Positions 1 through 10,710 of a DNA stretch of 64,000 bases are shown one piece after another; position 1 is the first letter of the stretch; the number at the start of each line of letters is the position of its first letter. A program made the translations under genes and the position numbers. The notes under the pieces are model-generated. The model was not told where the DNA came from. It was given only the letters and a program-made list of their open reading frames with translations, and did no database searches. The stretch spans positions 124,001 to 188,000 of the forward strand of contig JANFNE010000057.1 of assembly GCA_024867545.1 (NCBI GenBank). The letters are read 5' to 3'. The DNA comes from Phytopythium helicoides. Lineage: Eukaryota > Oomycota > Peronosporomycetes > Pythiales > Pythiaceae.

Positions 1-640
1 GGAGTGGAAGCTCAGCTTCATCCAATTCACAGAGCTTCGAGCGGCACCAACTGAGAAGACGCTCTGGTATTTGCTAAGCCGTCGAGCTGCAGGCGTGGTG
101 CGTCTAGGTGCCTCAGCGACACAATTGGTGATCCCGATATTCTGCGAAGATTCTGTGTCGTTATCTTCGTTCGTGCTATGGATGAACCTCCACGCTCAGG
201 AACACTTGGAGTGCTGACTCAAGCTGACGTATTTGACGTTAAAAGCGGCTTGCTCAAGATGTTGCCACGCAGAATCATCCAACTAGCAATCAGCAAATCC
301 ACTCATCATGTACCTGAGGGAATGTATGAGGAGGGCAAAGATGCTCTGTGGCTACGAGGAATCTGTGAGGATCAGCAAACGCGAGGGCAATCCAACTGGC
401 CATTCCTTTCGTCGACTGTCTCGCTTCAGCTGATGAAGATTGCGACTACATCTTGGAAAGGTATAGCGAGTCAGATTGTGTGCGACCGGGCCAACCTGTT
501 GGAGACGGAGAAGGGACAACAGATAGTGTCGCTGATGCCTCCAGAAGCCACGGTGGTCGGATCGCCGTAACGGGATTGGTAGCCCGGGATGATCAGCACT
601 TCAAGATCACGACAAGGTGGTAGGTAGGGTGGCTGAAAGC
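1..640 (+). other. Unassigned coding-like relic at window edge
   Basis: No frame here is convincingly a complete gene. Frame 2 is open from the window edge to a stop near 226. Frame 1 is open from an ATG at 178 to 570. Frame 3 has a protein-like stretch from about 387 to 620. The switch between frames suggests the decayed 3' end of a gene or mobile element whose start lies left of the window. I do not recognise the product. From 641 to 1195 I see only the presumed promoter and 5' leader of the next gene. Confidence 0.3.
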
Positions 641-1195
641 AGAGGCGCCATTAAGTAAAGAAGTGCTGGAACAGTTTGCTTAACTCACGCATTGGCCTTC
701 CAGAAAACAAGTCCTTTCACTCGGTTGTCTGCAGCCTGGTTCTTTCGCTTCACAGCTTCACTCGTCCATGAGCACTTTCATCACTCCAAGTCCAATACAT
801 TCTTCATCTGGCACCTAGCGCCAGGCACTACGAGGCATTTTCCACTTTCCCTCATCTCGCTACCGCCAGCGATTTGCACCGCAACGCTCGATAGATATGT
901 CGAATGGTTGCTTCTCACCCCTTCCCGCTATTCGCGGTCAATTTCTAGAACGGATCAATTCTCACGCGAAGGAGTCGCACCTTCGTCCACCAGCTTGCTC
1001 ACCACACCTCGAGAATACAGCGTACACAACTCAAGCCGGCCTGACCTCACCTAGCTGCTCACGCACAAGCACCCCCACTACCCACCTCTGCCAACATCAT
1101 CCAGTCGCAAAGAAAGCGAAAATGGCCATCCACCGTGATTGTGTGCCGTACACCAAGAACCTCCATTCAAAAAGCCAACGCAGCGGGGCGGCCCC

Positions 1196-2950
1196 ATGAG
1201 CGACGTCGCGCAGATCCTGGGGCTCGCGGGGCCGAGCGGCGGCGCCTCGGGGCCCGCGGGGCCCTCGCTGGCGAGCGAACTGGAGCAGCTGAAGCCTGCG
1301 GGCGCGCCGGCGGCGCTCGCGCGGTCTCGGAGCGCGCAGAGCAAGCCCAAGAAGCTCACGGGCATGCAGCGCGAGGTGCTGGAGCTGCTCGAGAGCTCGC
1401 ACCGCGCGAGCCACTCGCTGTACCAGGGCTTGAGCAAGCCGACGCTGCGGCAGAAGTGGTCGGAGCGGCGGCACACGCCCGCGACCAAGTGGTGCGTCGC
1501 GGTTTGTTTGTTTTTGCTGGGAGGAGAGGGCGGAGTGGTGCTGACGGAGGGGAATTGGCAGGCTGCGCAAGCCGTTTAGGAACCCGGCGAGAGAGAAGCT
1601 GGCAGGGGAAGCAGGCGAGGAAGGAGGACTCGTGCTCGCGCACTGGGTCAAGGCCCACGTCGAGCCGCCGCCGTACGTGTTCGCGAGGTTCAACGTCGCG
1701 TGCGATGTGACGGCGTACACGGAGGACGAGTACGCGCGCGCGGTGGAGGGACACGAGGACCAGCACATGAAGTGGACCAAGGAGGAGACAGACACGCTCA
1801 TGAAGCTCTGCGCGCGCTTCGACCTGCGGTGGGTGGTCGTCGCAGATAGATACAACACGCACCCGATCGCCAAGGGAGCGCTGCGGTCCGTCGAGGACAT
1901 CAAGTACAGATACTACGAGGTCACGAGGCTGCTTGGGGAGTTCCGGGACAAGGAGAAGCACAAGCCGACGGGTAATGCTAGTGCTGCAGAAGGTGTCAAG
2001 CAGGAGCCAGGCGCAGAAGAGACCAAGTCAGAGACGTCGAATTCTGCAGGTGTAAAGGCCGAATCAACGACGCAAACGCCTGGAACACCATCGAGCGACA
2101 AGTACTACAGATTCAACGTTGCGTACGAGAAGCAACGCAAGCGGCAACTCGAGTTGGCATTCTCGCGATCAATCGAGGAGGAGAACGAGATCCGGAAGCT
2201 CAACGACGAGCTCCGCTCTGTCGAGCAGCAGCTCAAGAAGGCTGCAGTCAAGGTTGACCCGAAGAAGAAGAAAGAGCTCGCGGATGTGCCGTACGAGATC
2301 AAGCGCACTATGCCCACTGGCGCTTTCTTAAGGAGCGCAACGCTTGCGCTGCCGCCGGCTCAGCCAAAACAGCAGGCATTGAGCGCCAAGATGCTCAAGA
2401 AGATGCAACTGCTGCTCGACGAGGTTGGCGTCCCTGCTCGACCAATGCCAACCAAGCCGGTGTGCGAAATGTTCGACCGACTCAGACAGGACGCCGTCGG
2501 CCTGCTCTCTTTGCGCAAGCATCTTGCGGCCAAGCAGACCGAAATGCAGCTCCTCCGCGAACGCTATCAGACGCTCACAGGCATGGAGTACACGCCTGTT
2601 ACGAGCAAACTGCAACGATCTGGTGAGTGCGAAATTGCTGAATTTGCTTTTCGCTTATCACGCTTCACTAATACGGCTTGCGTGGCAGTTCGACGCGGAG
2701 ACACAGCAACAGCTGGTGCCACTGCAGGAGCTGGTGCTGGCGCAGCAAATTCCGCCACTCACGCTGCGAAAGGTGAGTTTGTGTGCGCGCTGGTGGGTGA
2801 AAATGCCAAGCTCGCCATGCTGACCGCAAGCCTGTTCGTGCAGGCAAATCGCTCAAACACTCGGAGAAAGCTCCGCGGTCGTCCAGCAAGCGACAGCGAT
2901 CGGGGTCGAGCGGGCTGCCGGCCAAGCGCAACAAGAAGGTCCTGCACTAG
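1196..2950 (+). CDS. SWC4: DMAP1/SWC4-like chromatin-remodelling subunit
   Basis: The predicted protein of 515 aa belongs to the DMAP1/SWC4 family, a shared subunit of the NuA4 acetyltransferase and SWR1 H2A.Z-exchange complexes in the nucleus. I infer four exons: 1196-1491, 1562-2622, 2689-2772 and 2844-2950. All three introns (70, 66 and 71 bp) are GT-AG and phase-consistent. Across the first junction it reads KWLRKPFRNPARE, then a HWVK motif, typical of the family. A SANT-like segment follows with the sequence MKWTKEETDTLMKLCARFDL. Next comes the charged DMAP1 domain with KYYRFNVAYEKQRKRQLELA. The C-terminus is Lys/Arg-rich and resembles a nuclear signal. The ATG at 1196 is the first in frame with exon 1. 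Exon 3 encodes a low-complexity Ala/Gly/Thr stretch and is the least certain part. Confidence 0.85.
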
Positions 2951-3336
2951 CCAATGCGCTCGCCTCCTCTGCTGCTTGAAGGACGTTCTAATAAATGCAC
3001 TCATTTCTCGTGGAGAAGTTGTGCGTGAGTATGGTATGGTTATGAGAGAGCCTGCGGAAACCTGCACGAACGGTGTGTTAGCAGCCTGCCTAATTTTCCA
3101 ATCGGGGAGGGGAGGGTGGGTCTCTTTTTTTTTGTTTTTGTTTTTGTTTTGTTTTTGCTTTTTTTCTCGTGGTGTCCTCTAGGATTCTCCTCCCTCTTCT
3201 TCTTTTGCCACCACGAGTGCTAATACATGCTGTCGTCAAGGCCCCCTTCTTCTTTTTCTTCTTCTTTTGCTCCTTCCCCTCCGACTACACGCAGAGGCGC
3301 AGTGTACAGGGCTCACCTTCCCTCGACCGTTGGTGC
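2951..3336. other. Convergent 3' region with T-rich tract
   Basis: This gap lies between the convergent SWC4 and PABPN1 genes. It holds an AATAAA at 2990-2995, about 40 bp after the SWC4 stop, and a run of T-rich blocks around 3122-3170. I see no gene here. Confidence 0.6.
2990..2995 (+). terminator. Candidate polyadenylation signal of SWC4
   Basis: AATAAA hexamer 40 bp downstream of the SWC4 stop codon. The position fits a cleavage/polyadenylation signal, but oomycete signals are loose, so this is an inference. Confidence 0.4.
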
Positions 3337-3975
3337 CTAGTAGTACGGGTGGAATCCTCGGCCCCGGCCGCCACGGAAGCCTCCACGGGGAGGCCCCCGT
3401 CCTCTCCCCCGTCCGCGTCCTCTGCCGCCGCGCATTCCTCCGCGTCCGCGCGTGTAGTTGAATCCTCGAATGTTCTGGCGCTTGGGCGTGACCCTGAGCT
3501 GTCTTCCTCGGAAGGTGGTGTCGTTGAGCAGCAGCGCGCTCTCGACGGCGTCTCTCGACGCGAACTCAATGTAGGCGTATCCCTTCGGCTGGCCCGTGAA
3601 CTTGTCGCAGAGGATGGTGACGCGGTTGATGGTGCCGCACGACTGGAAGAGCGCCTGGAGCTCCTCGGGCGTGGCGGCGTAGTCCACCTGGCCAATGTAG
3701 ATCGAGTTGTCGTCCATGGCGGCCTGCGCGGCCGCGCCCGCGCCCGCCTGGGCCTCGCCGAGCGAGCTGGCGGTGGCCTTGCCCATCTGGCTCTCGACCT
3801 GCGACTGCATCTCGCTGAGCTTGGCCGCCTCCTCCTCCATCTCCTTCACGCGGCGCTTCATGTCCTCGATCTCGGCGTCCACCGCCTCGGCCGACGCCTC
3901 GGCCGGCTTGTCCTCGTGCCCCAGGTCCGCCGCCTCGGCCTCCAGCTGCGCCACGTCCACCGCCTCGTCCGCCAT
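3337..3975 (-). CDS. PABPN1: PABPN1/Pab2-like nuclear poly(A)-binding protein
   Basis: Intronless 212-aa protein. Residues about 25-60 form an acidic coiled coil ([19 protein letters not shown]), followed by one RRM at about 90-165 with RNP2 SIYIGQVDY and RNP1 GYAYIEF. The C-terminus is a Gly/Arg-rich tail ending in HPYY. This coiled coil-RRM-RGG order is diagnostic of nuclear poly(A)-binding protein 2, which stimulates poly(A) polymerase and controls tail length. The start at 3975 ([10 protein letters not shown]) is preferred over an upstream in-frame ATG at 4038, because the family begins with an acidic stretch and the extra 21 residues look like leader sequence. The gene is divergent from the ZC3HC1-like gene. 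Confidence 0.9.
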   Translation of the reverse strand: MADEAVDVAQLEAEAADLGHEDKPAEASAEAVDAEIEDMKRRVKEMEEEAAKLSEMQSQVESQMGKATASSLGEAQAGAGAAAQAAMDDNSIYIGQVDYAATPEELQALFQSCGTINRVTILCDKFTGQPKGYAYIEFASRDAVESALLLNDTTFRGRQLRVTPKRQNIRGFNYTRGRGGMRGGRGRGRGRGRGPPRGGFRGGRGRGFHPYY

Positions 3976-4300
3976 CGCACGCTCCCCCGAAGTGCTGCTT
4001 GCTAATGGGCTGGACCGTTGGCCTTTGGCCCTTCGCAAATGGCGAGAACGCGACTATTACGCATGTATATCATTGTTAATATTATATAACATTTGTAGAC
4101 TATAAAGACTGGGATTATTATGTTTATGTAGCTATATGTATATATAAACACAGGATTTTACATTTTCATTTGTACACATCTAGACTATATATTATTACAC
4201 ATATAAACCCCAAGCTTAATCATAACTGCGAATAAAGAGCAAGTCATTCTCTAAATTGCTGATTCGTGCTTGACACCTGCCCGCAGTCACTAGGCGAGGC
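3976..4300. promoter_or_regulatory. AT-rich divergent promoter region
   Basis: This 325-bp gap separates the divergent PABPN1 (-) and ZC3HC1-like (+) genes. It is strongly AT-rich between about 4050 and 4215, with repeated TATATA-like runs, unlike its GC-rich neighbours. Presumably it is a bidirectional promoter. No gene is visible. Confidence 0.5.
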
Positions 4301-5682
4301 ATGATGGAGCTGGCGGGGGTGGACGCGCTGCTGCGCGACTGGCGCGCCGCCACGGCGCCCGTGGACGCGCGGGCGTCGCTGGGCGCGTCAGGGACTCTCT
4401 GCTCGTCCTCTGAAGGCTCTCGCGGCGCTCTGGCGCGCTCTGGGGCCCGAGAAGCGCCGCTTTCCTGCCGACCGTTCGACCACGCGGCCTTCCTCGACCG
4501 CGTGGGCTCGTTCCGCATCGCCTGGTGGTTTGGCAAGCCGCGTGTGATCAGCGCGTTCGCCAGCGCACGTCACGGCTGGAGGAACGCGGCGCCCGATCTG
4601 CTGCGCTGCGACAGCTGCGACAAGATGCTGAGCTTCGCCATTGACGCGAGATTGAGCGACGCGGTGCGCTCGAGCGCTGCTGCTTGATGGAGGCTGGTAG
4701 CAAGGGCTGAAGCGGGAGTTGATGGTGATGGTGTAGGGGGCCGAGAAGCTGGCCAAGGTGTTTGCAGAGCAACTGGTGACGGGCCATGCGGAGCTGTGTC
4801 CGTGGCGCGGAAACCCCTCGCCGATCGACTTTCTCACGGTGCGATTTGTGCTTTTTGCTGCTGCGTGCTCCTGGTGGATATAGTAGAGCTGATGTGGAGT
4901 TGTTATGTGCTGTTAGTTGCCGATTGGGACCAAGCAGACGGTGTGGGAGGCGTGCGAGAAGCGCCTACGAGGAGATGTGGAGTGGGCGATCGCTCATCCG
5001 TCGTGGACGCAGAGGATTATGGATGAGGTCCAGATCAGCGAGGGTGTGGAAGAGAAACTAGTCAACGCCATTTGCAGCGCGAGAGGAGACGTGGGAGATC
5101 ATGATGCTGAGTCTATTGAAGAGAGACTGGCAACCAAGCTGAAGCTCACCAAGCCGGACGGCAGCAGAATTGGCGGCGGAATTATTGCTGTTCTATCCTT
5201 TCTCATTACTTCTGGCTGGCAGTTTGATGGCGAGGAGAAGACAATTGTTTGGTGCTCATCGTGCAATCGCCGATGGGCTTTGCTTCATGATGAAAAGTTG
5301 GTGATACGGAGACAGACGGGCCTCCAAGGAAGCGTGTGAAGACAGAATCGCCCGAGGCAATCGATTTGCTGGCGCAGCATCGTCTCTTCTGTCCTTGGAT
5401 CCGCGAGCAAGGAACGTTCGAGGCTAACGAAGAAAGCCAGACTGTATATGATGAGTACTCTCGCCAACCAGGGTGGTTGCAGTACTGCCAGGTACGCTGC
5501 CCTTCCCGTTTTGTTCTGGTACAATCCATTTCGCTCAAAAGTGGCACCTGCAGGCAATCTCAAATTATTTTGACGAGAAGGAAATAGTCGCGTCACCCAC
5601 GTCGCTTGACGTGGCTCACAGAGATCCTCCTCGCAACCCAGAGGAATATCTGAAGAGCATCTCGTCAATTCTGGACCTCTAG
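4301..5682 (+). CDS. ZC3HC1/NIPA-like C3HC zinc-finger protein
   Basis: Resembles the NIPA/ZC3HC1 (Rsm1) family, nuclear proteins with a duplicated C3HC zinc finger. Proposed exons are 4301-4663, 4737-4838, 4917-about 5300, about 5342-5491 and 5554-5682. Introns 4664-4736, 4839-4916 and 5492-5553 are GT-AG and phase-consistent. Exon 1 carries the first finger (SFRIAWWFGKP, then LRCDSCDKML). Exon 2 supplies the histidine and CPW part (GHAELCPWRGNPSP). Exon 3 has the second pair, WCSSCNRRWALL. The last exons have the second H/CPW (AQHRLFCPWI) and PGWLQYC. Between about 5294 and 5341 the frame changes; this needs either an unusually short 41-bp intron (5301-5341) or a one-base error. The fingers appear complete. 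Confidence 0.75.
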
Positions 5683-5813
5683 CACAGTATTGAATACAGC
5701 ACAACATCATCAGCTCCAGTCATGTTTTTCGACTTCAGTTTATTAGTTTCGTTGCACAACAGGAGTGCGGACCCAAGACCGAGATTTGCGATTGTCAACG
5801 ACTTCGGCATCCA

Positions 5814-6827
5814 CTACTTATCGTAATGGTTGGCATCAACTTCGATGACAATCTTGCCGCGCGCGCGCTTCGTCTTCTGCTTCGCAAGCGCCGCACGCAC
5901 TTCATCGAATGTATACACCGAGTCGATCGTGGCCTTGACCTTCCCCTGGTCAATAAGCTCGCTCACCTTCTTCAGGCACACCGCACTCGAATTTGCGAAT
6001 AGACGGTCAAATGTGGCACCAACAGGCGACTTGATCGGTTCTCCATCCATTCGGCCAATCGTGACGAAACGACCCGTCTCCTTCTTCAACACACGCTGCG
6101 CACGGTCGTTCCAACTCTCAGGCTCCACTCCACAATCATAGATGAGGTCGATCGAATGCGCCTCCAGCACTTCCGCCCAGTCCTCAGACGTGTAGTCGAT
6201 CACCTGGTCGGGTCCAAAAGACTTGACAAGGTCGATGTTGCGCGTGCTGGCAGTCGTGATAACGGTCGCACCGAGTGCCTTGGCGATCTGGATGGCAAAG
6301 CCTCCCGTGGCGCTGCTGCCTCCCAGGATGAGCACACGCTCACCAGCCTGCAGCTTACCGGCCTCGATGAGTGCCTGGTAACTCGTCTGCGAGACAAGCG
6401 GAACGGCCGCAGCCTCGTTGAAGCTCAGACCCTGCGGCTTGTGCGTGACGTATTCCGTGTCGACGGCGAGGTACTCTCCGAAGGCTCCCATGGCGTGGAA
6501 CTTGGGGAACCCGTAGACGGCGTCTCCGACCCTGAAGGTACTTGCGGCCTCCGAGCCGACTTGCACGATGGTGCCGGCAAAGTCGCAGCCGACGCGCAGC
6601 GGCTTGGTCTCGGACGGGAGGCTGTCCTCTGGGAGCAGCCACTTGGCCACGAACGGGTTTTCAATGAGCAGCAGGTCGACTGGGTTGGTGGCTGCACTGG
6701 CCACACGCACGAGCACCTGGTTGGCAGCGGGTGTGGGCATCGCGGTGCTCGCGTTGAGTGTGACCGATGTCTCGACGTCGCCGAAGTCGCGGATCTCGTA
6801 GCTACGGAATGTGGCTGGGAGCGACAT
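5814..6827 (-). CDS. QOR-1: quinone-oxidoreductase-like MDR enzyme
   Basis: Protein of 337 aa in the medium-chain dehydrogenase/reductase superfamily, closest in style to NAD(P)H:quinone oxidoreductases and RTN4IP1-like enzymes. The GroES-like N-terminal domain spans about residues 30-150, with the VGCDFAGTIVQVG and GDAVYGFPKF motifs. The Rossmann fold follows, with nucleotide loop LGGSSATGGFAIQIA (about 168-182). No structural-zinc Cys cluster is visible, so it should be a zinc-free reductase. The substrate cannot be told. I chose the start MSLPATFR, which is shared by all paralogues; the frame stays open another 37 codons upstream to 6938. It is the outermost copy, and its 5' leader matches that of QOR-2 but lacks the TCACGTGA box. 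The C-terminus has a few extra residues (ANHYDK). Confidence 0.85.
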   Translation of the reverse strand: MSLPATFRSYEIRDFGDVETSVTLNASTAMPTPAANQVLVRVASAATNPVDLLLIENPFVAKWLLPEDSLPSETKPLRVGCDFAGTIVQVGSEAASTFRVGDAVYGFPKFHAMGAFGEYLAVDTEYVTHKPQGLSFNEAAAVPLVSQTSYQALIEAGKLQAGERVLILGGSSATGGFAIQIAKALGATVITTASTRNIDLVKSFGPDQVIDYTSEDWAEVLEAHSIDLIYDCGVEPESWNDRAQRVLKKETGRFVTIGRMDGEPIKSPVGATFDRLFANSSAVCLKKVSELIDQGKVKATIDSVYTFDEVRAALAKQKTKRARGKIVIEVDANHYDK

Positions 6828-9059
6828 GGCTGGTTGAGTTGTAGGAGGGTGGCTGGCGGTGGGCGGGTGGTCGCTGGCTGTGAAATTGAAGAATGAGGAA
6901 GGTGCAAGACCACAGCTATACGTTGACAAGCTTGGCAATGATTGAAACAGTTATCATGGCTGCTTTTTGACTTGACTTGTATCACCACAGATAAAAATGA
7001 TGTGTGTGTGGATCGTGATCGCTCCGACGAAGTGACTGGAACGATGACGCTCTTTTTTGAAGCGCTTCACTAGTCGGTTGTGCTTCTCAATGGGTACAAA
7101 AACAACGGGATTGGTGGCACCGGCCATCACGCCGAGTCACGCAAGACTGATGAGCGGATTCAAACACTTCGGATGAGTAACGATCGGTGGTCTACTTATC
7201 CTTCATGACAGCTTGTCACTACTGCCGTGCAGCGTTGCCCGGGAATGCGGGAATGCTCTGAATATTTACAGCAACCATCCAATGACACTTGGACGCAACC
7301 AGTGTCGATAGCAACGCTTTACCAACGTGTCGGTGCTCATCGTTACTATGCTCATTGTGCCTGTTGTGATCGCCAGCTAGACCAACCCATAATCGCTAGG
7401 CAAAAATGCCATGGAATTTTTTGCAGACGCTGCTTTTGATTGGCTCTACCACTTCGCCTCCGCCACTGCTCGCGAAGCCGCATATCTTGGCAATGCTGGT
7501 CCTACAGGTAGCTGTGACGCTATTCATGACGTGGACGCCGCCGAATGCTTCACTGCTGCTGCAGCCAGCACATCAACTCACCGCCTACACCGCGTACTGC
7601 ACATCGCTGCCGATTAGAACACCCAACGACACTTCACTGTTACTCATTCATTCTAACTCCACTCCACTCACAACCGCCATGCTTCTTCCAAGCTACCGTC
7701 CGACACTAAGATGATACAAACCTCCTAGAGCCCAGCAATATAGCCACCTGAGAGCTGCACGCAGCTGGTCACCAAACTCGTAGATCTAGCACTCGCAGGA
7801 CAAAGGTCGGGACCTCTCCATCATGGCCCGTCGAGCTGGATGTCCTACATGACTACCTTCAGCCTCACCTCAACGACAATGTGTTCTCGCACCAAAGTTC
7901 GCGCCAGCCGCACTTGACACCATCACACTGCCGCTTATCGACGATTCGTTCGACTCGATGCACATACCGAGGCACTGAAGGTTGAGGAACACGCACCGCC
8001 CGACACACTCGCTTTGCAGCCAATTGATCCAGCACCACCAGACACCGACAATGACCCACTAGCAGCCAACGAGGTCGACTCTGATATTGTTGCACCGCCA
8101 GATGCAGAGCGACTGAAGCATGCATAACTCCGCTCTCCACTGCTCACGCCACAGCACTTGCATTGGATTGCTTCGGATGGAACTTTAATTGCACTTCAAG
8201 GTGAAGCGGGCGATTAATTGGCGGCTTTGTGTCTGTGACGAGTGCTGATACCTTATCGGCGAGCGGCTTCGCCGTGATTTCGACGCGCGTGTCCTGAACT
8301 TTGGACCAAATGGCTTCGGTAGGTGAGCACCACTTGGCTCTTTCAAGACAGATCTATTCTCGAGAATCAATCAATCTAACTCGCCAACGATCTGACCGTG
8401 TGCCCACTCGTATCGTTTCTCTCCATCCACCCATCAGATGAATGAGCTCTTTTAACCAGCCATAACTGGTCGACACACTGCGTCATGAGCAGGATCGGTA
8501 GCGTGGTGTGCTGACCACACCCTGTTAGAAAGCCTGCCAGAAGAGCTCACCTCGCTCAACAAGACTACAGGTGGTTGCCCTGTGAATGGTGTGTCGGATC
8601 AAGAAATCGTTCGCGAGTCCCGATAATGATGCTTCTGCTCCAAGAAGACGATGATTGGTTACAACTTGGCACTCCACCAACTCGGAAATACCATGCAACA
8701 TCCAACCTTTGCAAGAAAGATGAAACCAACGGCTCTCTCTCAATCCCACAACTGCCGACGCGACTGACGCAGGTGCTTGCACACAGCCTGCGCGATGAAT
8801 GCCGAATCGACATTGAACCGATGAGAGCGAGGCGAAGAGCTGAGAACGGAGCTCTCACTCTCTTTCTACCAAGAAAAGACATGTCGTCACAGAGAGAGAG
8901 AGAGGATCAAATGCAATGGAGTCAACAATTCTTGGCGGTGTAGCCGTCTTTTACAGACCCTCTTCGCTTCACACAACGTGTATTTTTCAGCGAGTACCTC
9001 GCGATCAAAACGAACACAGTAGTCCAAGAATTTCATCGCTCAAGGCAAGGTACGTTGTC
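6828..9059. other. Intergenic region with decayed coding relic
   Basis: Between QOR-1 and QOR-2 there is no intact gene. A relic at about 7411-8140 is described separately. From about 8608 onward the sequence belongs to the left arm of inverted repeat IR1. A short GA dinucleotide run lies at about 8891-8904. Confidence 0.5.
7411..8140 (+). pseudogene. Decayed copy of an unknown repeated coding element
   Basis: Protein-like segments in shifting frames, for example ATAREAAYLGNAGPTGSCDA (about 7460-7520) and a PKFAP...LD...T.PLI pattern (about 7890-7965). The same two segments, in the same order and with similar spacing, recur on the minus strand at about 27,510-28,040, inside the IR2 spacer. 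This points to an old dispersed element or a gene duplicated with the QOR cluster. The function is unknown and both copies are broken by stops. Confidence 0.4.
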
Positions 9060-10061
9060 CTACTTGGCATTCACCTCGATGACAATCTTACCACGCGCAC
9101 GCTTCGTCTTCTGCTTCGCAAGAGCCGCACGCACTTCATCGAATGAATGCACCGAGTCGATCGTGGCCTTGACCTTCCCTTGGTCAATAAGCTCGCTCAC
9201 CTTCTTCAGGCACACCGCGCTCGGGTAAGCAAGCACGCGGTGAACCGTGGCACCAATGGGCGACTCGATCAGTTCCGCATGCGGCTGACCGATCGTGGCG
9301 AAACGACCCGTCTCCTTCTTCAACACACGCTGCGCACGGTCGTTCCAACTCTCAGGCTCCACTCCACAATCATAGATGAGGTCGATCGAATGCGCCTCCA
9401 GCACTTCCGCCCAGTCCTCAGACGTGTAGTCGATCACCTGGTCGGGTCCAAAAGACTTGACAAGGTCGATGTTGCGCGTGCTGGCAGTCGTGATAACGGT
9501 CGCACCGAGTGCCTTGGCGATCTGGATGGCAAAGCCTCCCGTGGCGCTGCTGCCTCCGAGAATCAGCACACGCTCACCGGCCTGCAGCTTACCGGCCTCG
9601 GTGAGTGCCTGGTAACTCGTCTGCGAGACAAGCGGAACGGCCGCAGCCTCGTTGAAACTCAGACCCTGCGGCTTGTGCGTGACGTATTCCGTGTCGACGG
9701 CGAGGTACTCTCCGAAGGCTCCCATGGCGTGGAACTTGGGGAACCCGTAGACGGCGTCTCCGACCTTGAAGGTACTTGCGGCCTCCGAGCCGACTTGCAC
9801 GACTGTGCCGGCAAAGTCGCAGCCGACGCGCAGCGGCTTGGTTTCGGACGGGAGGCTGTCCTCTGGGAGCAGCCACTTGGCCACGAATGGGTTTTCAATG
9901 AGCAGCAAGTCGATCGGGTTGGTGGCTGCGCTAGCCACACGCACGAGCACCTGGTTGGCAGCGGGCGTGGGCATCGCGGTGCTCGCGTTGAGTGTGACCG
10001 ATGTCTCGACGTCGCCGAAGTCGCGGATCTCGTAGCTACGGAATGTGGCTGGGAGCGACAT
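9060..10061 (-). CDS. QOR-2: quinone-oxidoreductase-like MDR enzyme
   Basis: 333-aa paralogue, mirror copy of QOR-5 across IR1 and also very close to QOR-1 in the N-terminal 250 residues. It keeps the CDFAGTVVQVG segment, the nucleotide loop GGSSATGGFAIQIAKALGA and the conserved YDCGVEPESWNDRAQRVLKK block. The adopted start is MSLPATFR at 10,061. The same frame is open a further 69 codons to an ATG at 10,268, giving an Arg/His/Ser-rich extension that is also open in QOR-5; see findings. No TCACGTGA box is seen upstream. Confidence 0.85.
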   Translation of the reverse strand: MSLPATFRSYEIRDFGDVETSVTLNASTAMPTPAANQVLVRVASAATNPIDLLLIENPFVAKWLLPEDSLPSETKPLRVGCDFAGTVVQVGSEAASTFKVGDAVYGFPKFHAMGAFGEYLAVDTEYVTHKPQGLSFNEAAAVPLVSQTSYQALTEAGKLQAGERVLILGGSSATGGFAIQIAKALGATVITTASTRNIDLVKSFGPDQVIDYTSEDWAEVLEAHSIDLIYDCGVEPESWNDRAQRVLKKETGRFATIGQPHAELIESPIGATVHRVLAYPSAVCLKKVSELIDQGKVKATIDSVHSFDEVRAALAKQKTKRARGKIVIEVNAK

Positions 10062-10710
10062 GGCTGGTTGAGTTGTAGGAGGGTGGCTGGCGGTGGGCGG
10101 GTGGTCGCTGGCTGTGAAATTGAAGACTGGGGAGGCTGCGATGTGTGATGTGCGCCAAGTCGGGCGGCTCACGACTCGTCCGAGTCGACAGTGAAACGAA
10201 TGGGATCGTGATCCATGCACTCCAGCAGGAGCGCCGCATACGATCACCTCGACTCCACGATGATCCATGTGACTTGAACAAAGTATGACGCATGATGGTG
10301 GAGTGGATCGTAATCGCGGCGGGCAGAGTCGCCACTAGATGGCAACACATTGACAATCATTCTGTCACGGTCTTCAACGACGCCAACTCGAGCAATAGGA
10401 GGAGCTTGGCGCGTGCGGTCTCCGTGTGAGAGGGCTCGCATTTGGGGTTTGTAAGACGGTTTTTCATGGCTTGGTTGGTGAGCTTTTCGAGGTCACTACA
10501 GTTGCGAAAATGGGCGGCAGCAAGTATCAAAAGAAAGAAAGTGGGTTGGTGCATGCATTATCAGACGGCGGGTATGCGTCTTACTACTGGTGGGTTCGCC
10601 GAAGGCTTCCAATACGAGTGCTAATGCCGGGAGTCGCCAATGTTGTGCAAGTGCAAGCTCGTAGAATCGACGTGGGTTGGCAGGAAATGGTGTCAGTCCG
10701 ACCACCAACG
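10062..10710. other. QOR-2/QOR-3 intergenic segment (IR1 left)
   Basis: Promoter side of QOR-2 and 3' side of QOR-3. It is matched in reverse by 13,632-14,280. It has short open frames in both copies but none with recognisable features. Confidence 0.5.

Noticed and set aside
692..1199. Overlapping plus-strand ORFs before SWC4
   Set aside because: No motif or codon pattern, and they end at or within the SWC4 start region. More likely promoter and leader sequence.
2689..2772. Alternative frame FDAETQQQLVPLQELVLAQQ for SWC4 exon 3
   Set aside because: It looks protein-like but does not match the splice phase of either flanking intron. The low-complexity frame matches both.
9147..10148. Long plus-strand ORF (333 codons) opposite QOR-2, and similar ones opposite QOR-1, -5, -8, -9 and -11
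   Set aside because: It is the antisense of a conserved enzyme. It persists in all copies because the sense codon use avoids antisense stops. The translation shows no independent motifs.
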